A program made the translations under genes and the position numbers. 64,000 bases of DNA from contig NC_133472.1 in NCBI RefSeq assembly GCF_025370935.1, forward strand, positions 6,607,336-6,671,335, read 5' to 3'. How positions within the stretch are numbered: position 1 is the first letter of the stretch; every line of letters begins with the position of its first letter. Shown one piece after another: positions 53,629 through 63,135 of this stretch. The notes below the pieces were generated by a model. The model did no database searches. It was not told the DNA's origin and saw only the letters and a list, made by a program, of their open reading frames with translations. This DNA is from Choristoneura fumiferana. Taxonomy: Eukaryota; Arthropoda; Insecta; Lepidoptera; Tortricidae.

Positions 53629-55337
53629 CTGTATGGCCTGGGCGCTTTCCTTATCGAGCAGGAACTCCATGGATTTGTGGGGCCGCGGCGCTCGCTGGCC
53701 GGGCGGCGCCAGCGCGAGGAGTGAGCGCGCGTGCAGCACGGTGCGCTGCGTGTCCACATCGGTCTCGAGGACCCCGCGGGCCGGCGCGGCCGGCGCTGCC
53801 GGGCGCCGCGGCGGCCGGTGCGCCACGCCGCCCGCCGGGGGTGCCGCCGGGCGCGACACTCCCTCTTCCTTCAGCGGGATGCGCACATACTGCGGCCCTA
53901 CCGCCGCGCGCGGTCCTTGCCCCGCGTCTGCCGGCCGCGGCGGACTCGACGCGGCGCGCCCGTTCGCGCCTGCGCGACCCTTCTTCTCCTTGCGCCCCGA
54001 GAAACGGAAGTTCGCGAACCGCGAGAGGAATCCCGCGATGCGGCTGCGCGGCGCGCGCGCGTCCGCCATCGCAGCGCGCTCGGAGTGCGGCGCGCGCGGC
54101 GCCTCGGCCCCCACCACCGTCACCTCCGCGTCCGCCGCGTCGTCGCTCGCGCTCGTGGCCGCGCTCTCGCTCCCCGCCTCCGTGCTCGCGCTCGCCTCGC
54201 GCCAGCTCACCTCCGCCACCACCGGCGAGAACGTGACGCCCTTGGAGCCCGAGGACACGGAGCGCACCGGAGGGGCGCCGGCCGGGCTCGCGCTCACCAG
54301 CTGCAGCGACGCGCGCAGCTCCTCCGGCGTGTCGCGGCAGCCGGCCGGCGCGCGCGCGCGCAGCTCCGGCGTGGAACGCACGCGCGCGTCGCCGGCCCGC
54401 AGCGGCGTCGAGGTGAAGGCGCCGCGCGGCGCGTCCGGCGATGGCGAGCGCGGCGGCGACGGCGACGCCGACGACGGCTCCATGCGCCGTCGCAGCTCGT
54501 CCAACACGTCGTCCCACACGCCCCACGAGTCGCGCAGCCTCTTTGCGGTCAGTACGGACAGCTCGCGGTCGTAGTTGCCGGTGTCTTCGAGCGCGCGCTT
54601 GGCGGCCTCGTCGAGTCGCCGCGCGGTAGCTTCCATTTCGCGCGCGAATGCGATCTCTGATTCGGTGGTGTCATCGCTGCCGGCGCTGGGGTCGCGCGCG
54701 GGCTCGGGGTCGGGGCGGCGCGGCGGCGGGGGCGGCGGCTGGCGCGGCGGCGGCGGCGGCGGCTGGCGCGGGCGCCGCGGCCCGCCGCGGTAGTCGAGCG
54801 CGGTGAGGTCGGCCACGCTGACGGTGAGGCTGTCGGTCACCTCGAAGGCCTGCCGGAAGCGCGCGCGCGAGGTGGCGGCGCGGCGGCGCGGCTCGGCGCA
54901 CACGTCGAGCTCGGCGGGCAGCGAGACGGCGCGCGCGGCGCGGGCCGGCCGGCGCTCGGCGCCCGGCGACGCGAGGTTGGGCGCGGAGCCGGCGGCGGCG
55001 CCGTGCGCTATTTCGGGCGGGCGGCGCGCGAGCGGGGGCGGCCGGCGCGCGCGCTCACTGTAGCCGCTGTCTTCGCTCAGGTTCTCGGCGGAGAGGTGCG
55101 CGCGCGGCGCGGGTGGCAGGTGCGCGGGTAGCGGGGACGCGGCGGGGGAGTCCAGTGAGTCGGGCGACAGGCTGGGCGAGGCGGGTGCGGCGCAGGAGCG
55201 CTCCAGCGACTCGAACTGCGCGAGGCTGGAGGAGCGCGACAGCGAGCCCGTGCTGGCCGGCGAGGCCGCGCGCTCGCGCCGCCGCCGCTTCGCGGGGCAC
55301 GCCCACTCGCGCTCCGATTCGCTGTCACACTCCGACC
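53629..55337 (-). CDS. Large GC-rich internal exon of an unnamed scaffold-like gene
   Basis: 1709-bp exon read on the minus strand. The acceptor CTTTTGTCCGTAG|GG is at 55338/55337 and the donor CAG|GTAAGC at 53629/53628. It starts with two bases completing a Gly codon, then 569 codons, and exits in phase 0. The frame itself opens from a TAA at 55408-55410 with only a GTG before the acceptor, so it is not a start exon. Motifs by exon residue: basic KRRRRERA (17-24), SLSRSSSLAQFESLE (32-46), ENLSEDSGYSE (85-95), two poly-Pro runs (193-207), a charged helical stretch ending in DELRRRME (225-287), FSPVVAEVSW (370-379), basic FANFRFSGRKEKKG (441-454), KSMEFLLDKE (555-564). No membrane segment or enzyme signature. 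The protein is mostly disordered and Ser/Pro/Ala/Arg-rich with extreme G/C third positions. Large Ser-rich cytoskeletal or nuclear-envelope adaptors (Klarsicht-type, NHS-type) are possible but unproven. Confidence 0.85.
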
Positions 55338-55856
55338 CTACGGACAAAAGCCGCTCTTGAGCACTACAGCACGCCGACTCACAAGCTTGCCAGCTCGCCA
55401 CGGTGTCTTAGTTCACCTTGGCTGTCGCTGCACCGGTTCGCATGCGCGCGGTCTCGAGACACGTCGCCGCGCGGAGGCATCGGCAATGCCAGTGACTCCG
55501 CAGCGCGTGCGTCTATGGAACAAAACTTGGAAACAATCCAACTAATGCAGAATTGGGAAACAACTGGTTGTTGCCAAAATAAAATAATAATTATATAGCC
55601 AGTGACTATTTTCAATGTAGCCTCAATGCGAGTTTATTGTTTTCTTAAATGGTGCTCCTAAAATAGTAACGCGTTGCGGGCGCTATTTGGGTCTCCTAAT
55701 CTCATAATCATAACAAAACATAGTTCATGTTGGCAACTCTAAGCGCCATCTAGTGGTGTAGCTTTAAATCACAGCGTTACGTTGTAAAAGTTTAAGTCTA
55801 TTGATACAGCTATTCGCCGCTAGAGGGCGCTATAATGTATACGATACCTGCATTAC
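55338..55856 (-). other. Intron between the two gene exons
   Basis: 519-bp minus-strand intron with donor G|GTAATG at 55857/55856 and acceptor CCGTAG at 55338. The acceptor-proximal 170 bp is GC-rich like the exon; the rest is AT-rich. No repeat identified except short GCGCCATCTAGTGG-type motifs near 55740 and 55815, common in local MITEs. Confidence 0.75.
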
Positions 55857-55988
55857 CCCGCACAGGAATAACGGAGTCTGCCTCAGAATCAGACAAGGTG
55901 GATACCGATGATCGTTCAGACCGAAGATCATCGCTCGTTTCTTCTACTATTGTCTCAAGATACAATACGTGGGTGCTGCCATTGTCAT
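55857..55988 (-). CDS. Small upstream exon of the same gene (43 codons)
   Basis: 132-bp minus-strand exon. A strong acceptor with a polypyrimidine run, TTTCTTTTCAG|AT, is at 55989/55988; the donor CGGG|GTAATG is at 55857/55856. It begins with two bases of a split codon (phase 1), then 43 codons: Asp-Asn-Gly-Ser-Thr-His, VLYLETIVEETSDDLRSERS, SVSTLSDSEADSVIPVR. It ends with one G. Joined to the next exon (GG...) this makes a Gly codon and continues in frame as VRG-SECDSESE, so both exons share an acidic Ser-rich style across the junction. Phase agreement and splice sites on both sides are strong evidence that this is real; the opposite-strand frame over it (55835-56044) is a shadow. The exon upstream must end in phase 1 and was not found before the window end. 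Confidence 0.83.
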
Positions 55989-56435
55989 CTGAAAAGAAAT
56001 CTACAATTACTTTCTACTCATTGATAGATGGCGCTGTTCGCTAGCAATTAGTATAAACGTCATTCGCGTAATATAAATACAACAATATGGCCAATTTGAT
56101 ATGCACAAAAATTCGCTTTTTTGTATTTCGCAACGGGCATTTAGCAGAGGCGTTTATTGCGATAGGTTTACAGAATAAATCGCGTTGTTAATAGGATTTA
56201 AGGTTGATAATAGTACATTGGTAGGTACATTGTCAGTTCACAATAGTGCTTTCTCTTCTTGCTTCATTAGATGACGCAACGCGATACATTACTCAGACAT
56301 GGAGGCAAAACGTGACAGCGAGAAAAATGCGAGAGCTTTCATAACGAGCTTTAGAAAAGTTTTAGAACTGTTAAGTAACAGATATAGGGTTACTAGAACA
56401 AATAATGTCAAGTCGAAATATTGTGTGCTGTATCA

Positions 56436-56692
56436 TCCCATCCTAAACGTCCTCCCAGAATGAGCTTGGGCCGTAGTACCCACGCAGGTCCGGTGCGGAT
56501 TAGGGACTTCGCACACACACCATTGGAATTGCTTCGCAGGTTTTTTTGTTTGTTTTCCTTCGCTGTAAAGCTCATGGTAAATTTCAAATGTAATTGCGCA
56601 AATTAATTTCAGAAAAACTCAAGAGAAGCGAGCCCGGGTTTGAACCCACGGTAATCTGCTTGAGTGGCCACATGTCAAACCATGGTCGCCAC
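56436..56692 (-). mobile_element. SINE-1, diverged, with head
   Basis: Reverse copy: CTTGGGCCGTAGTACCCACG, GTGCGGATTAGGGACTTCGC, GCTTCGCAGGTTTTTTTG, then head remnant GGTTTGAACCCACGGTAATC. The tail shows a deletion near 56455. Confidence 0.8.
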
Positions 56693-56860
56693 TTTGTTAT
56701 ATAGATAGTGCCACAAGAGTTGAAGTGAATGATTACACACACAGCTACAAAAAGAACTGATTGCACAAAAGGAGATTGAAGAGATGAATACGTAAATGTC
56801 AAAATCCTGCTGTCATTACACGACATGTTGTAGCTGTGTGTGTAAACATTCACTTAAACT

Positions 56861-57224
56861 GCAGGGCTACTACGAAACTCGAAGCTCGAAGTTCGTGTCG
56901 TGCGGTCCTTCTGACACTTATACTATTTAATACGATAGCGAGAGTGTAGTGTACCCGTAAGTATCATGACTACATGATACACAGCGGCACAAAATTTGGC
57001 CCACTCTTCATACAAAATTACCGATTCTGAATACATTTGAGGGCCAGATTTTTTGCCGCTCAGTATATGTAGATTGTCTGTGCACCAACAGTCAGTATTA
57101 AACATACTCTTTTAGCGGTAACACGTGTGTTTCATTATTTAGAAGCGAACCTTTTCCCCACACACTGCAAGAGGAACGGTACGATACGAACTTCGAGTTT
57201 TGAGTTTCGTAGTAGCCCTGCTGT
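56861..57224. repeat. Family B MITE split by another foldback element
   Basis: Left arm GCAGGGCTACTACGAAACTC to TACGATAGCGAGAG (about 56945); right arm AGAGGAACGGTACGATACG (about 57170) to TTTCGTAGTAGCCCTGCTG. The roughly 220-bp insert carries its own inverted pair CAGCGGCACAAAATTTGGCCC / GGGCCAGATTTTTTGCCGCTC (about 56982-57062) and an internal T-rich part. Confidence 0.83.
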
Positions 57225-57559
57225 CGTGGCACTACCTGTACGATCGCTTTATAATGGCTTGGATGAAATTTGTCAGTCTGCTTATTCCCACGATACTCTC
57301 ACGGGATTGGGGTGGCAGATCAGTATTGCAAATTTTAATCGAAGTACCATATTCGTCACCGTTTTATATATTTTGAATAATTACTAGCCAAAATGAACAA
57401 AAGGCGAGGTGCTGAACTATAATTATAAGATCAGTCGAACTTACCTTGATCATAATTATGGAAGCACTCGTATGATCCGTCCCTCCCTAACCATATCTTA
57501 GTTTATTTCAGATTCAATAAAAATAAAGGCCCTAATAGTGTGTGTGTGTGTGGTGTTTT

Positions 57560-57682
57560 TGTAGTTTCACGGGATCGCGGTGGATGCGAAAAGCACAAGA
57601 CCGGTCTGAGTGGAGAGCCTTGGGGGAGGCCTATGTCCAGCAGTGGACGTCTTTCGGCTGACATGATGATGATGAATCGAAG
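57560..57682 (+). pseudogene. LINE ORF2 C-terminal end, plus strand
   Basis: GGGATCGCGGTGGATGCGAA ... GGGGGAGGCCTATGTCCAGC, AGTGGACGTCTTTCGGCTGA then (CATGATG)n. Encodes the same end, GEAYVQQWTSFG, as the fragments at 46 and 50 kb, preceded by unrelated TG-rich sequence. Confidence 0.82.
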
Positions 57683-57724
57683 TATTGGTAGTTCAACTAA
57701 CAATATCATACTTACCTGTACGTA

Positions 57725-58281
57725 TCCTACTAAATATTATAAATGTGAAAGTTCGTGTGAGTGAGTGAGTATGTTACTTCTTCACGCTGAAACGGCTGGA
57801 CGGATTTGGATGAGAATTGGTAAAAAGTTAGTTTATAACCTGGATTAAAACATAGGATACTTTTTATCCCGATATTCCCACGGGATAGCGATAAAATCTT
57901 GAACTAATAACCGCTGGGCTTAGAGTCATGAAATTTGGTATGCAGATAGCTGGATATCTGGAAAACACATATGCTACTATTTATCCCGATGTTCCCACGG
58001 GATAGGGATAAAATCTCGAACTAATAACCGCTGGGCTTAGAGTCATGAAATTTGGTACGTATGTAGCTGGACATCTGGAATAACACATAGGCTACTTTTT
58101 ATCCCGATATTCCCACGGGATAAGGATAAAATCACGAAATAACAACCGCTAGGTTTAGTCATTAGTTAACGCATGGGTGTAATTTTAGGGAATTCCCACG
58201 AGAATTTAATAAAATTCCGGAATTTCAATTCAACTGCTGTATCTAGAGATTTACGCGTACGAAGCCGCGGGTAAACGCTAG
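57725..58281 (+). mobile_element. Complete Lep1-like Helitron with internal tandem units
   Basis: A|TCCTACTAAATATTATAAAT ... TACGAAGCCGCGGGTAAACGCTAG|T, 557 bp. The inner part repeats a 117-118-bp unit: AACCGCTGGGCTTAGAGTCA at about 57909 and 58026, with a shortened third start at about 58144. Each unit contains CCCGATATTCCCACGGGATA. Related truncated array at 61280-61600. Confidence 0.88.
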
Positions 58282-58736
58282 TATTGTATAAGATCTTAGT
58301 CATGGTATGTAATTTAATACATCACTTAAGTAGTAGCTATGTGTATAGTAGGTATATGTATGTAAAATGGAACTTTTTCGTAATAAGTGTCCCCGCGTCG
58401 CACGTTCGTTTGTTTTTAGCATGCACAAGATTTTAACTTGCACTGTCCGTAAAAAGGTAAAATTGTCTTGAAAGCTTGCAAATTTAATTTCACGCACTTC
58501 TTTAGATTGGTTAGAAAGTCAAAGTCAAGTCCAAGTCAAAGTCAAAATAATTTCGAGTTTCTAGGACAACTGAAAGTACCCTATAGGTTTTGATTCCCCG
58601 GCAATTTGTATAGAAACACATTTTTAACGACTATACTTTTTTTATTGCGTTGGCTTAGAAGTTAGATTTTCTCATTACTTCAAGAAGTAGTAAACTTGAG
58701 TAGGTATCTGATATTCATTTCAGTTTGATAGGTACC

Positions 58737-59032
58737 TAGGGTTGCCATCCGTTCCGTATATACGGGACTGTCACCATAATTGATCATCTTGTCCCGTATA
58801 TACATGTCCCGTATTTGCCCCGTATTCCGACAAAATGGAGCGGCCTTATACTTACTAAGCAAATAATTTGATATTTAATTGTGAACTAATTTTTTAATAA
58901 AAATGTTGATTTAATAAATTTGCACTTATTTATCATTTATTTCATACTTTTGATAGCACACTATGCTTGAGATCAGAGGGTATCCCGTCAGAAGGGTCCC
59001 TTATTGGTTCCTAGAAGTTATGGCAAACCCTA
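58737..59032. mobile_element. hAT-type MITE, CCCGTAT-rich
   Basis: TAGGGTTGCCATCCGTTCCG ... GTTATGGCAAACCCTA. Terminal motif and overall plan match 6248-6576. CCCGTATATAC and CCGTATT units take the place of CCGGGTTT. No clean target duplication was seen. Confidence 0.75.
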
Positions 59033-59096
59033 TTGATACATCCACGAGCGCATTAGAAAAAGGGTCTTCAACAGATGGACAATAACGTGATCCCTT

Positions 59097-59238
59097 AAGC
59101 CCAACACACACAGACGAAGGGTGCGGGTCGTGCCGACGGACGTATTTACCCGACCCGCGCCCGCCGTTGGAGTGTCGTCCATATACCTCCATGTAAATAC
59201 GCCCGTCGCGGGCCTGCGCACTGTGTGTATTGGGCTTT
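59097..59238. repeat. GC-rich TIR element (GGGTCGGG family), copy 2
   Basis: AAGCCCAACACACACAGACG ... TGCGCACTGTGTGTATTGGGCTT; centre CCGTTGGAGTGTCGTCCATA and CATGTAAATACGCCCG align with the centre of 20236-20429. Confidence 0.8.
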
Positions 59239-59536
59239 ATAGTTCTGTTTTTGCCAAGTAAGGCACCGAACCGCTAAAACACGTCGAATCCAACTTAAAA
59301 AACGTTTAATATTATATCTTTATACACATACACGGCAGGACTAATAACAGTCTAGAAAGTTGAAAGTTGTGTTAATCGGAACGGATCGATTCGACTTCAA
59401 TCGACTACAACTTTGCTTTGAGCGCGACTTGAAATATATACGAGTTGGGTAACCATGACAGCATTAAAAAGCAGGACATTTATATATCAATAAAAATGGA
59501 TGACCAATCAACAATCATTGAACTGAAACCACTTCT

Positions 59537-59634
59537 TTAAACAGGCATGGGGCCGCCTGATGTTAAGCAATTACCGCCGCCTAGAAACGCTTGCAACACC
59601 CGAAGTATCACTCGCGCGTTGCCGAACCTGCATA
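59537..59634 (+). mobile_element. SINE-4-like fragment
   Basis: GGGGCCGCCTGATGTTAAGC, TTACCGCCGCCTAGAAACGC and GCGCGTTGCCGAACCTGC echo 10171-10396. Confidence 0.5.
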
Positions 59635-59641
59635 AACTTTG

Positions 59642-59862
59642 CTCACCCGCGACCTTATGATAGCTACGTTTATGTATACCAGATGTTAGACTACAACATC
59701 ACTGTAGCATGGTGAACTTGTGTTCCTTGAGTTCTAAACGCGTCAGTGTAGTGTGGTGGTGGTGATAGATGAGTTTGTGTGATTTGTGTGTGTTCTTACA
59801 CTGCATGAACACACACTTCTTGCATAAACGTAGCTATCATACTCGTAAGGTCATGGGTGGTG
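59642..59862. repeat. Inverted-repeat element, about 37-bp arms
   Basis: Left CTCACCCGCGACCTTATGAT, AGCTACGTTTATG; right CATAAACGTAGCTATCATAC, TAAGGTCATGGGTGG. The centre is GT-rich. Confidence 0.78.
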
Positions 59863-60039
59863 AAAGCAATTGTTTCAGTTCATTGATATGGACCTCTGCA
59901 AAGTAACGCCTGATTCAAAAAATCACCAATCATGGTCAAATTGTACGTGACAGCAATAAATTAAATTCTTAAATGTAGGTACTTATAGCTCCACTGAACT
60001 ATCAATGATTCTGCCAATGTTGAGGTTGGAAAAGACACT

Positions 60040-60160
60040 ATCGGTAAACCGTTGTTCGGTGTAACAGACATGTGTGATGCCGTCTCTGTTTGTTTTGTCC
60101 GAATAAACAGAGACGGCATCACAAATCTGGCACAAAATTTATAAATAAGTGATGAAACGG
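60040..60160. repeat. Family A variant
   Basis: TGTGATGCCGTCTCTGTTTG / AAACAGAGACGGCATCACA stem around TTTTGTCCGAAT; outer arms GTAACAGACA and GATGAAACGGG only weakly inverted. Confidence 0.75.
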
Positions 60161-61074
60161 GTATTCATTAAATGATATATTTATGACGTGTAATGTATTA
60201 ATTATAATAGACATTAATTTGCACGTCATTTGTACATGAGCAAACTATCAATCAAAAATTATGTTAAAAATTGTAAATATATGTTTTACGCAAATAAAGC
60301 TTTACTCATACTTTACTTTACTAAATGTGTTGGTAAACGAAAAACTCAGATTGGCTGGATCAATAGCGATAGTTTTTTTTTTTTTTTTTAAATATACTTT
60401 GAAGTCCGAGGACGGCTCTTCTGGAGAAAAAATGCCAGTTTGGGCACGTTAGCGGTGAAAAAAAAAAAATTTTTCGCACACGAACTCGCGAGAGGAACGG
60501 ATAATTTTAGAATAATCCTGGTTTAATTTGTATTTAGTTAGAAATTTTTGTTACCTTCAAAAATGTACACAAGCTTCTTTGCTAGTACAGTTGAACCATT
60601 CGATTCCTGGCCCTCTGTAGAACGTTCTCACAGTATGTGACATAATAAATTCCCTTGTCAGGCAATCCGATGTCACTATGACTTATTCTACGAAAAGGAT
60701 CCACAGTGGGTCAGGATTCCGTTGGGTCGATAGTACACGATTATAACAGGTCAATAGAGCCTTATACATGCATCGAAGAATATAACAAACGTGCTTCTTG
60801 TTCACGTCGAAAAACAAAGCAAGGACGAAACGCCACGTTTCAGGAAACGTCCGCACAAATCCGGAAAGTTGGTCCGCATACAATAATGCTAATCGATAAT
60901 TCGAGAGTCTTTTTATTCCCATGTATGTTTTATCAGCCATTTTAAAACGTTGAACTGGTTTAATGGACCTTTTAAGGAGTTAATTGAAAGCGAGAGTCCA
61001 CGAGCTTTACTCATTACGCTCAGAGACTTCGATTAATTACCCTAATGTCTATTTCTATGTTTCCGTGCCCGAAG

Positions 61075-61180
61075 TGTAGGACCCTAATAATGTCGCTGTG
61101 ATGTCTGTCCCTTTGTCTATCACAGGGCTGTATCTCAAGAACCGGAATAGATCGAGAGCTGAAATTTATATATGTCGGCG
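61075..61180 (+). mobile_element. Fragment of the GGTTCCGTACC retroposon family
   Basis: GTGTAGGACCCTAATAATGT, GCTGTATCTCAAGAACCGG and GAGAGCTGAAATTTATATATG resemble the nested unit at 32187-32588. Confidence 0.45.
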
Positions 61181-61279
61181 GCCGATCGTAAAATCCGCCA
61201 GATCACGAAATTCCTAGGTATATCGTGAAAAGGCGCCTTTTATAGGCATATCGTGTATACCGCATAATAAATAACACGG

Positions 61280-61600
61280 GACACGTGAAAGTTTGTGAGT
61301 GAGTGAGTATGTTTGTTACTTCTTCACGCTGAAACGGCTGGTTGGATTTGGATGAAATTCGGCAAAAAGTTAGTTTATAACCTAGATTAAGACATATGAT
61401 ACTTTTTATCCCGATGATCCCACGGGATAGGGATAAAATCTCGAACTAATAACCGCTGGGCTTAGAGTCATGAAATTTGGTATTTAGATAGCTGGACATC
61501 TGAAATAAAACATAGCATACTAAATATTCCGATATTCCCACGGGATAGAGATAAAATCTAGAAACAACCACCTTAGCTCATGGCCCATGGGCTTAGAGTC
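61280..61600 (+). mobile_element. Helitron fragment with tandem units
   Basis: GTGAAAGTTTGTGAGTGAGT, ACGGCTGGTTGGATTTGGAT, CCCACGGGATAGGGATAAAA and ACCGCTGGGCTTAGAGTCAT as in 57725-58281. Neither the TC start nor the CTAG end is present. Confidence 0.75.
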
Positions 61601-61614
61601 ATGCAATTTGACCA

Positions 61615-61690
61615 TGATCAATCAGACCACTAGAAGTGAGTCAAAATTCACTTGCAAGATTTTACACGAACATACATACAAACATTGCAA
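61615..61690 (+). repeat. Family F repeat fragment
   Basis: GATCAATCAGACCACTAGAA, GTGAGTCAAAATTCACTTGC and a (CATA)-rich stretch match the family F core. Confidence 0.5.
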
Positions 61691-61761
61691 GTTAATAAAG
61701 TTTAGTAAAATAGGTCCATTAGATAAAATACTCGTAATTGCATTACCTACTACTATTTGCA

Positions 61762-61995
61762 AAAAAAGTATAATAACCAACAAAAAGTTGGAAACCCTCA
61801 AATATCTCAAAAAAGGGTGAACCGATTTTGATAAAACATGTTTAATAACCATCGCTAGAAACCCTGCTTTCAAATAAAAAAAACCGCATTCAAATCGGTT
61901 CACCCGTTTAAGAGCTACGGTGCCACAGACAGACAGACAGACACACATAGCGGTCAAACTTATAACACACCTTTTTTGCGTCAGGGGTTAAAAAT
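61762..61995 (+). repeat. Family D repeat
   Basis: CAACAAAAAGTTGGAAACCC, AAAAGGGTGAACCGATTTTG ... GGTTCACCCGTTTAAGAGCT ... TTTGCGTCAGGGGTTAAAAA. The reverse-strand 111-residue frame is repeat-derived. Confidence 0.87.
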
Positions 61996-62145
61996 AGGTT
62001 GTAAGGGCAACTCTAAGACGTCTCTGTCTGTTTTAGCGCGCTGTCTAGGCGCTGTCAGTGTAACGCACAGTCGACTGTGATGACAAGCCGCGTAAATAGT
62101 AGAGGGGTGTGAGGGGGTCGCGGGGTACAAACGCTCTGTTTTCGA

Positions 62146-62474
62146 TACGGTATTTGACAACTCCTGATTTTGCCATATTTTAATATTATTATGAAAATAC
62201 AGATAGTGTTTAGCGAAAAGAAAATTTAAATCGGTTGAAAATTGGATTTATAGAGATTTTTTGAAAAATCTATATCCTTGTCTCTTTCTCAAACGCTTTT
62301 CTCTATGCAGCAAGTATGGTGACGTCACATGCCAGTATGTCTTTCTCTGTCTAATCTTGAATTTCAAACCTTTATAACTATTTGTTAGCTTAAAAATTGT
62401 TTTTCTATTCGATAACAGGCATTGTGCAGTTTTAATTTATAAAACGTATACAAAATAGTCAAATACCGTATTCA
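62146..62474. mobile_element. TIR element family E, full length, inverted
   Basis: GATACGGTATTTGACAACTC ... AAAATAGTCAAATACCGTATT. Collinear with the reverse complement of 5236-5585, including GTGACGTCACATGCCAGTAT. Confidence 0.88.
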
Positions 62475-62559
62475 CTGTTTACGTAGCGATGCGTCACCAA
62501 CAACGATTTAATTTTCTTTCAGTAATTTAATTTCCTATCATTTTTTTTAAAGTCCTCGA

Positions 62560-62745
62560 GTGGCGACCACGAACCGGAAGACGAAGCGTTGGCAGGCCTC
62601 CCACCAGGTGGACTGACGACATCGTGAGAGTAGCGGGAAACCGGTGGATGCAAGTGGCAAGTTGTCGTTCATTGTGGCGTTCTAAGGGGGAGGCCTTTGT
62701 CCAGCAGTGGACGTCTTCGGGCTGATGATGATGATGATGAATTTA
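62560..62745 (+). pseudogene. LINE ORF2 C-terminus, plus strand
   Basis: AGTGGCGACCACGAACCGGA, CCACCAGGTGGACTGACGAC, GCGGGAAACCGGTGGATGCA, GGAGGCCTTTGTCCAGCAGT and a (GATGAT)n tail. Encodes RPPTRWTDD-like and GEAFVQQWTSSG segments separated by a frameshift. A different subfamily from the 46/50-kb copies. Confidence 0.8.
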
Positions 62746-62754
62746 ATTTCCACG

Positions 62755-62841
62755 GTAATTTTTAAAAATCCCGATTTCAATTCAGCTGCTCAACCTAATG
62801 ATTTACATACGTGTGCGAAGTCGCGTGTAAACACTAGTTAT
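62755..62841 (+). mobile_element. Helitron 3' end remnant
   Basis: AATCCCGATTTCAATTCAGC and GTGTGCGAAGTCGCGTGTAAACACTAG|T: the last part of a Lep1-like element. Confidence 0.6.
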
Positions 62842-63044
62842 TAACATTTCTAAGTACATGTCCCGTGATGCGAGATTGTGAAAGTAACTTGAAATGCCAC
62901 AGTATAACTACGCCCTCAATCGGCTGGCATTAACGGCGGGTTCAATGCCGGCGTTACACGACTCGCTGAGGTCGTTCACTGTCTACTACGGCTTACCAAC
63001 AACTTTAAATTCGGTAAAGAAATTGTTGTTTCTCCTACAGACCT

Positions 63045-63135
63045 AAAGATCGTATCGTGGTGTCCCGCTCGCTCTAACAGTATTTAATAAAGGAGTAAGA
63101 TGGACGGTATGGTTCAAGATTCAAATTTCAGAGTG
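63045..63135. repeat. Family B relic
   Basis: AAGATCGTATCGTGGTGTCC, CTCGCTCTAACAGTATTTAA and GATGGACGGTATGGTTCAAG keep the family B order; arms badly eroded. Confidence 0.45.

Noticed and set aside
53547..54660. Long plus-strand frames (229, 313 and 309 codons) over the gene
   Set aside because: They are antisense shadows of the GC-rich minus-strand exon: stop codons are rare in GC-rich DNA. Their composition is Arg/Ala/Pro runs and they have no splice or start support.
53651..55328. Other minus-strand frames (291, 83, 83 and 76 codons) over the same exon
   Set aside because: Out-of-frame readings of the same exon. Only one frame is consistent with both the acceptor/donor phases and the upstream exon.
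55338..55401. Start of the big gene at 55401
   Set aside because: The codon there is GTG, directly after a TAA at 55408. A good acceptor at 55338 and a phase-matched upstream exon show this part is intron.
55835..56044. Plus-strand frame of 69 codons
   Set aside because: It overlaps the minus-strand exon 55857-55988, which has splice signals at both ends; the plus frame has none.
60683..60945. Overlapping plus and minus frames of about 80 codons
   Set aside because: Neither has a motif or splice context, and each is open partly by chance in mixed-composition sequence.
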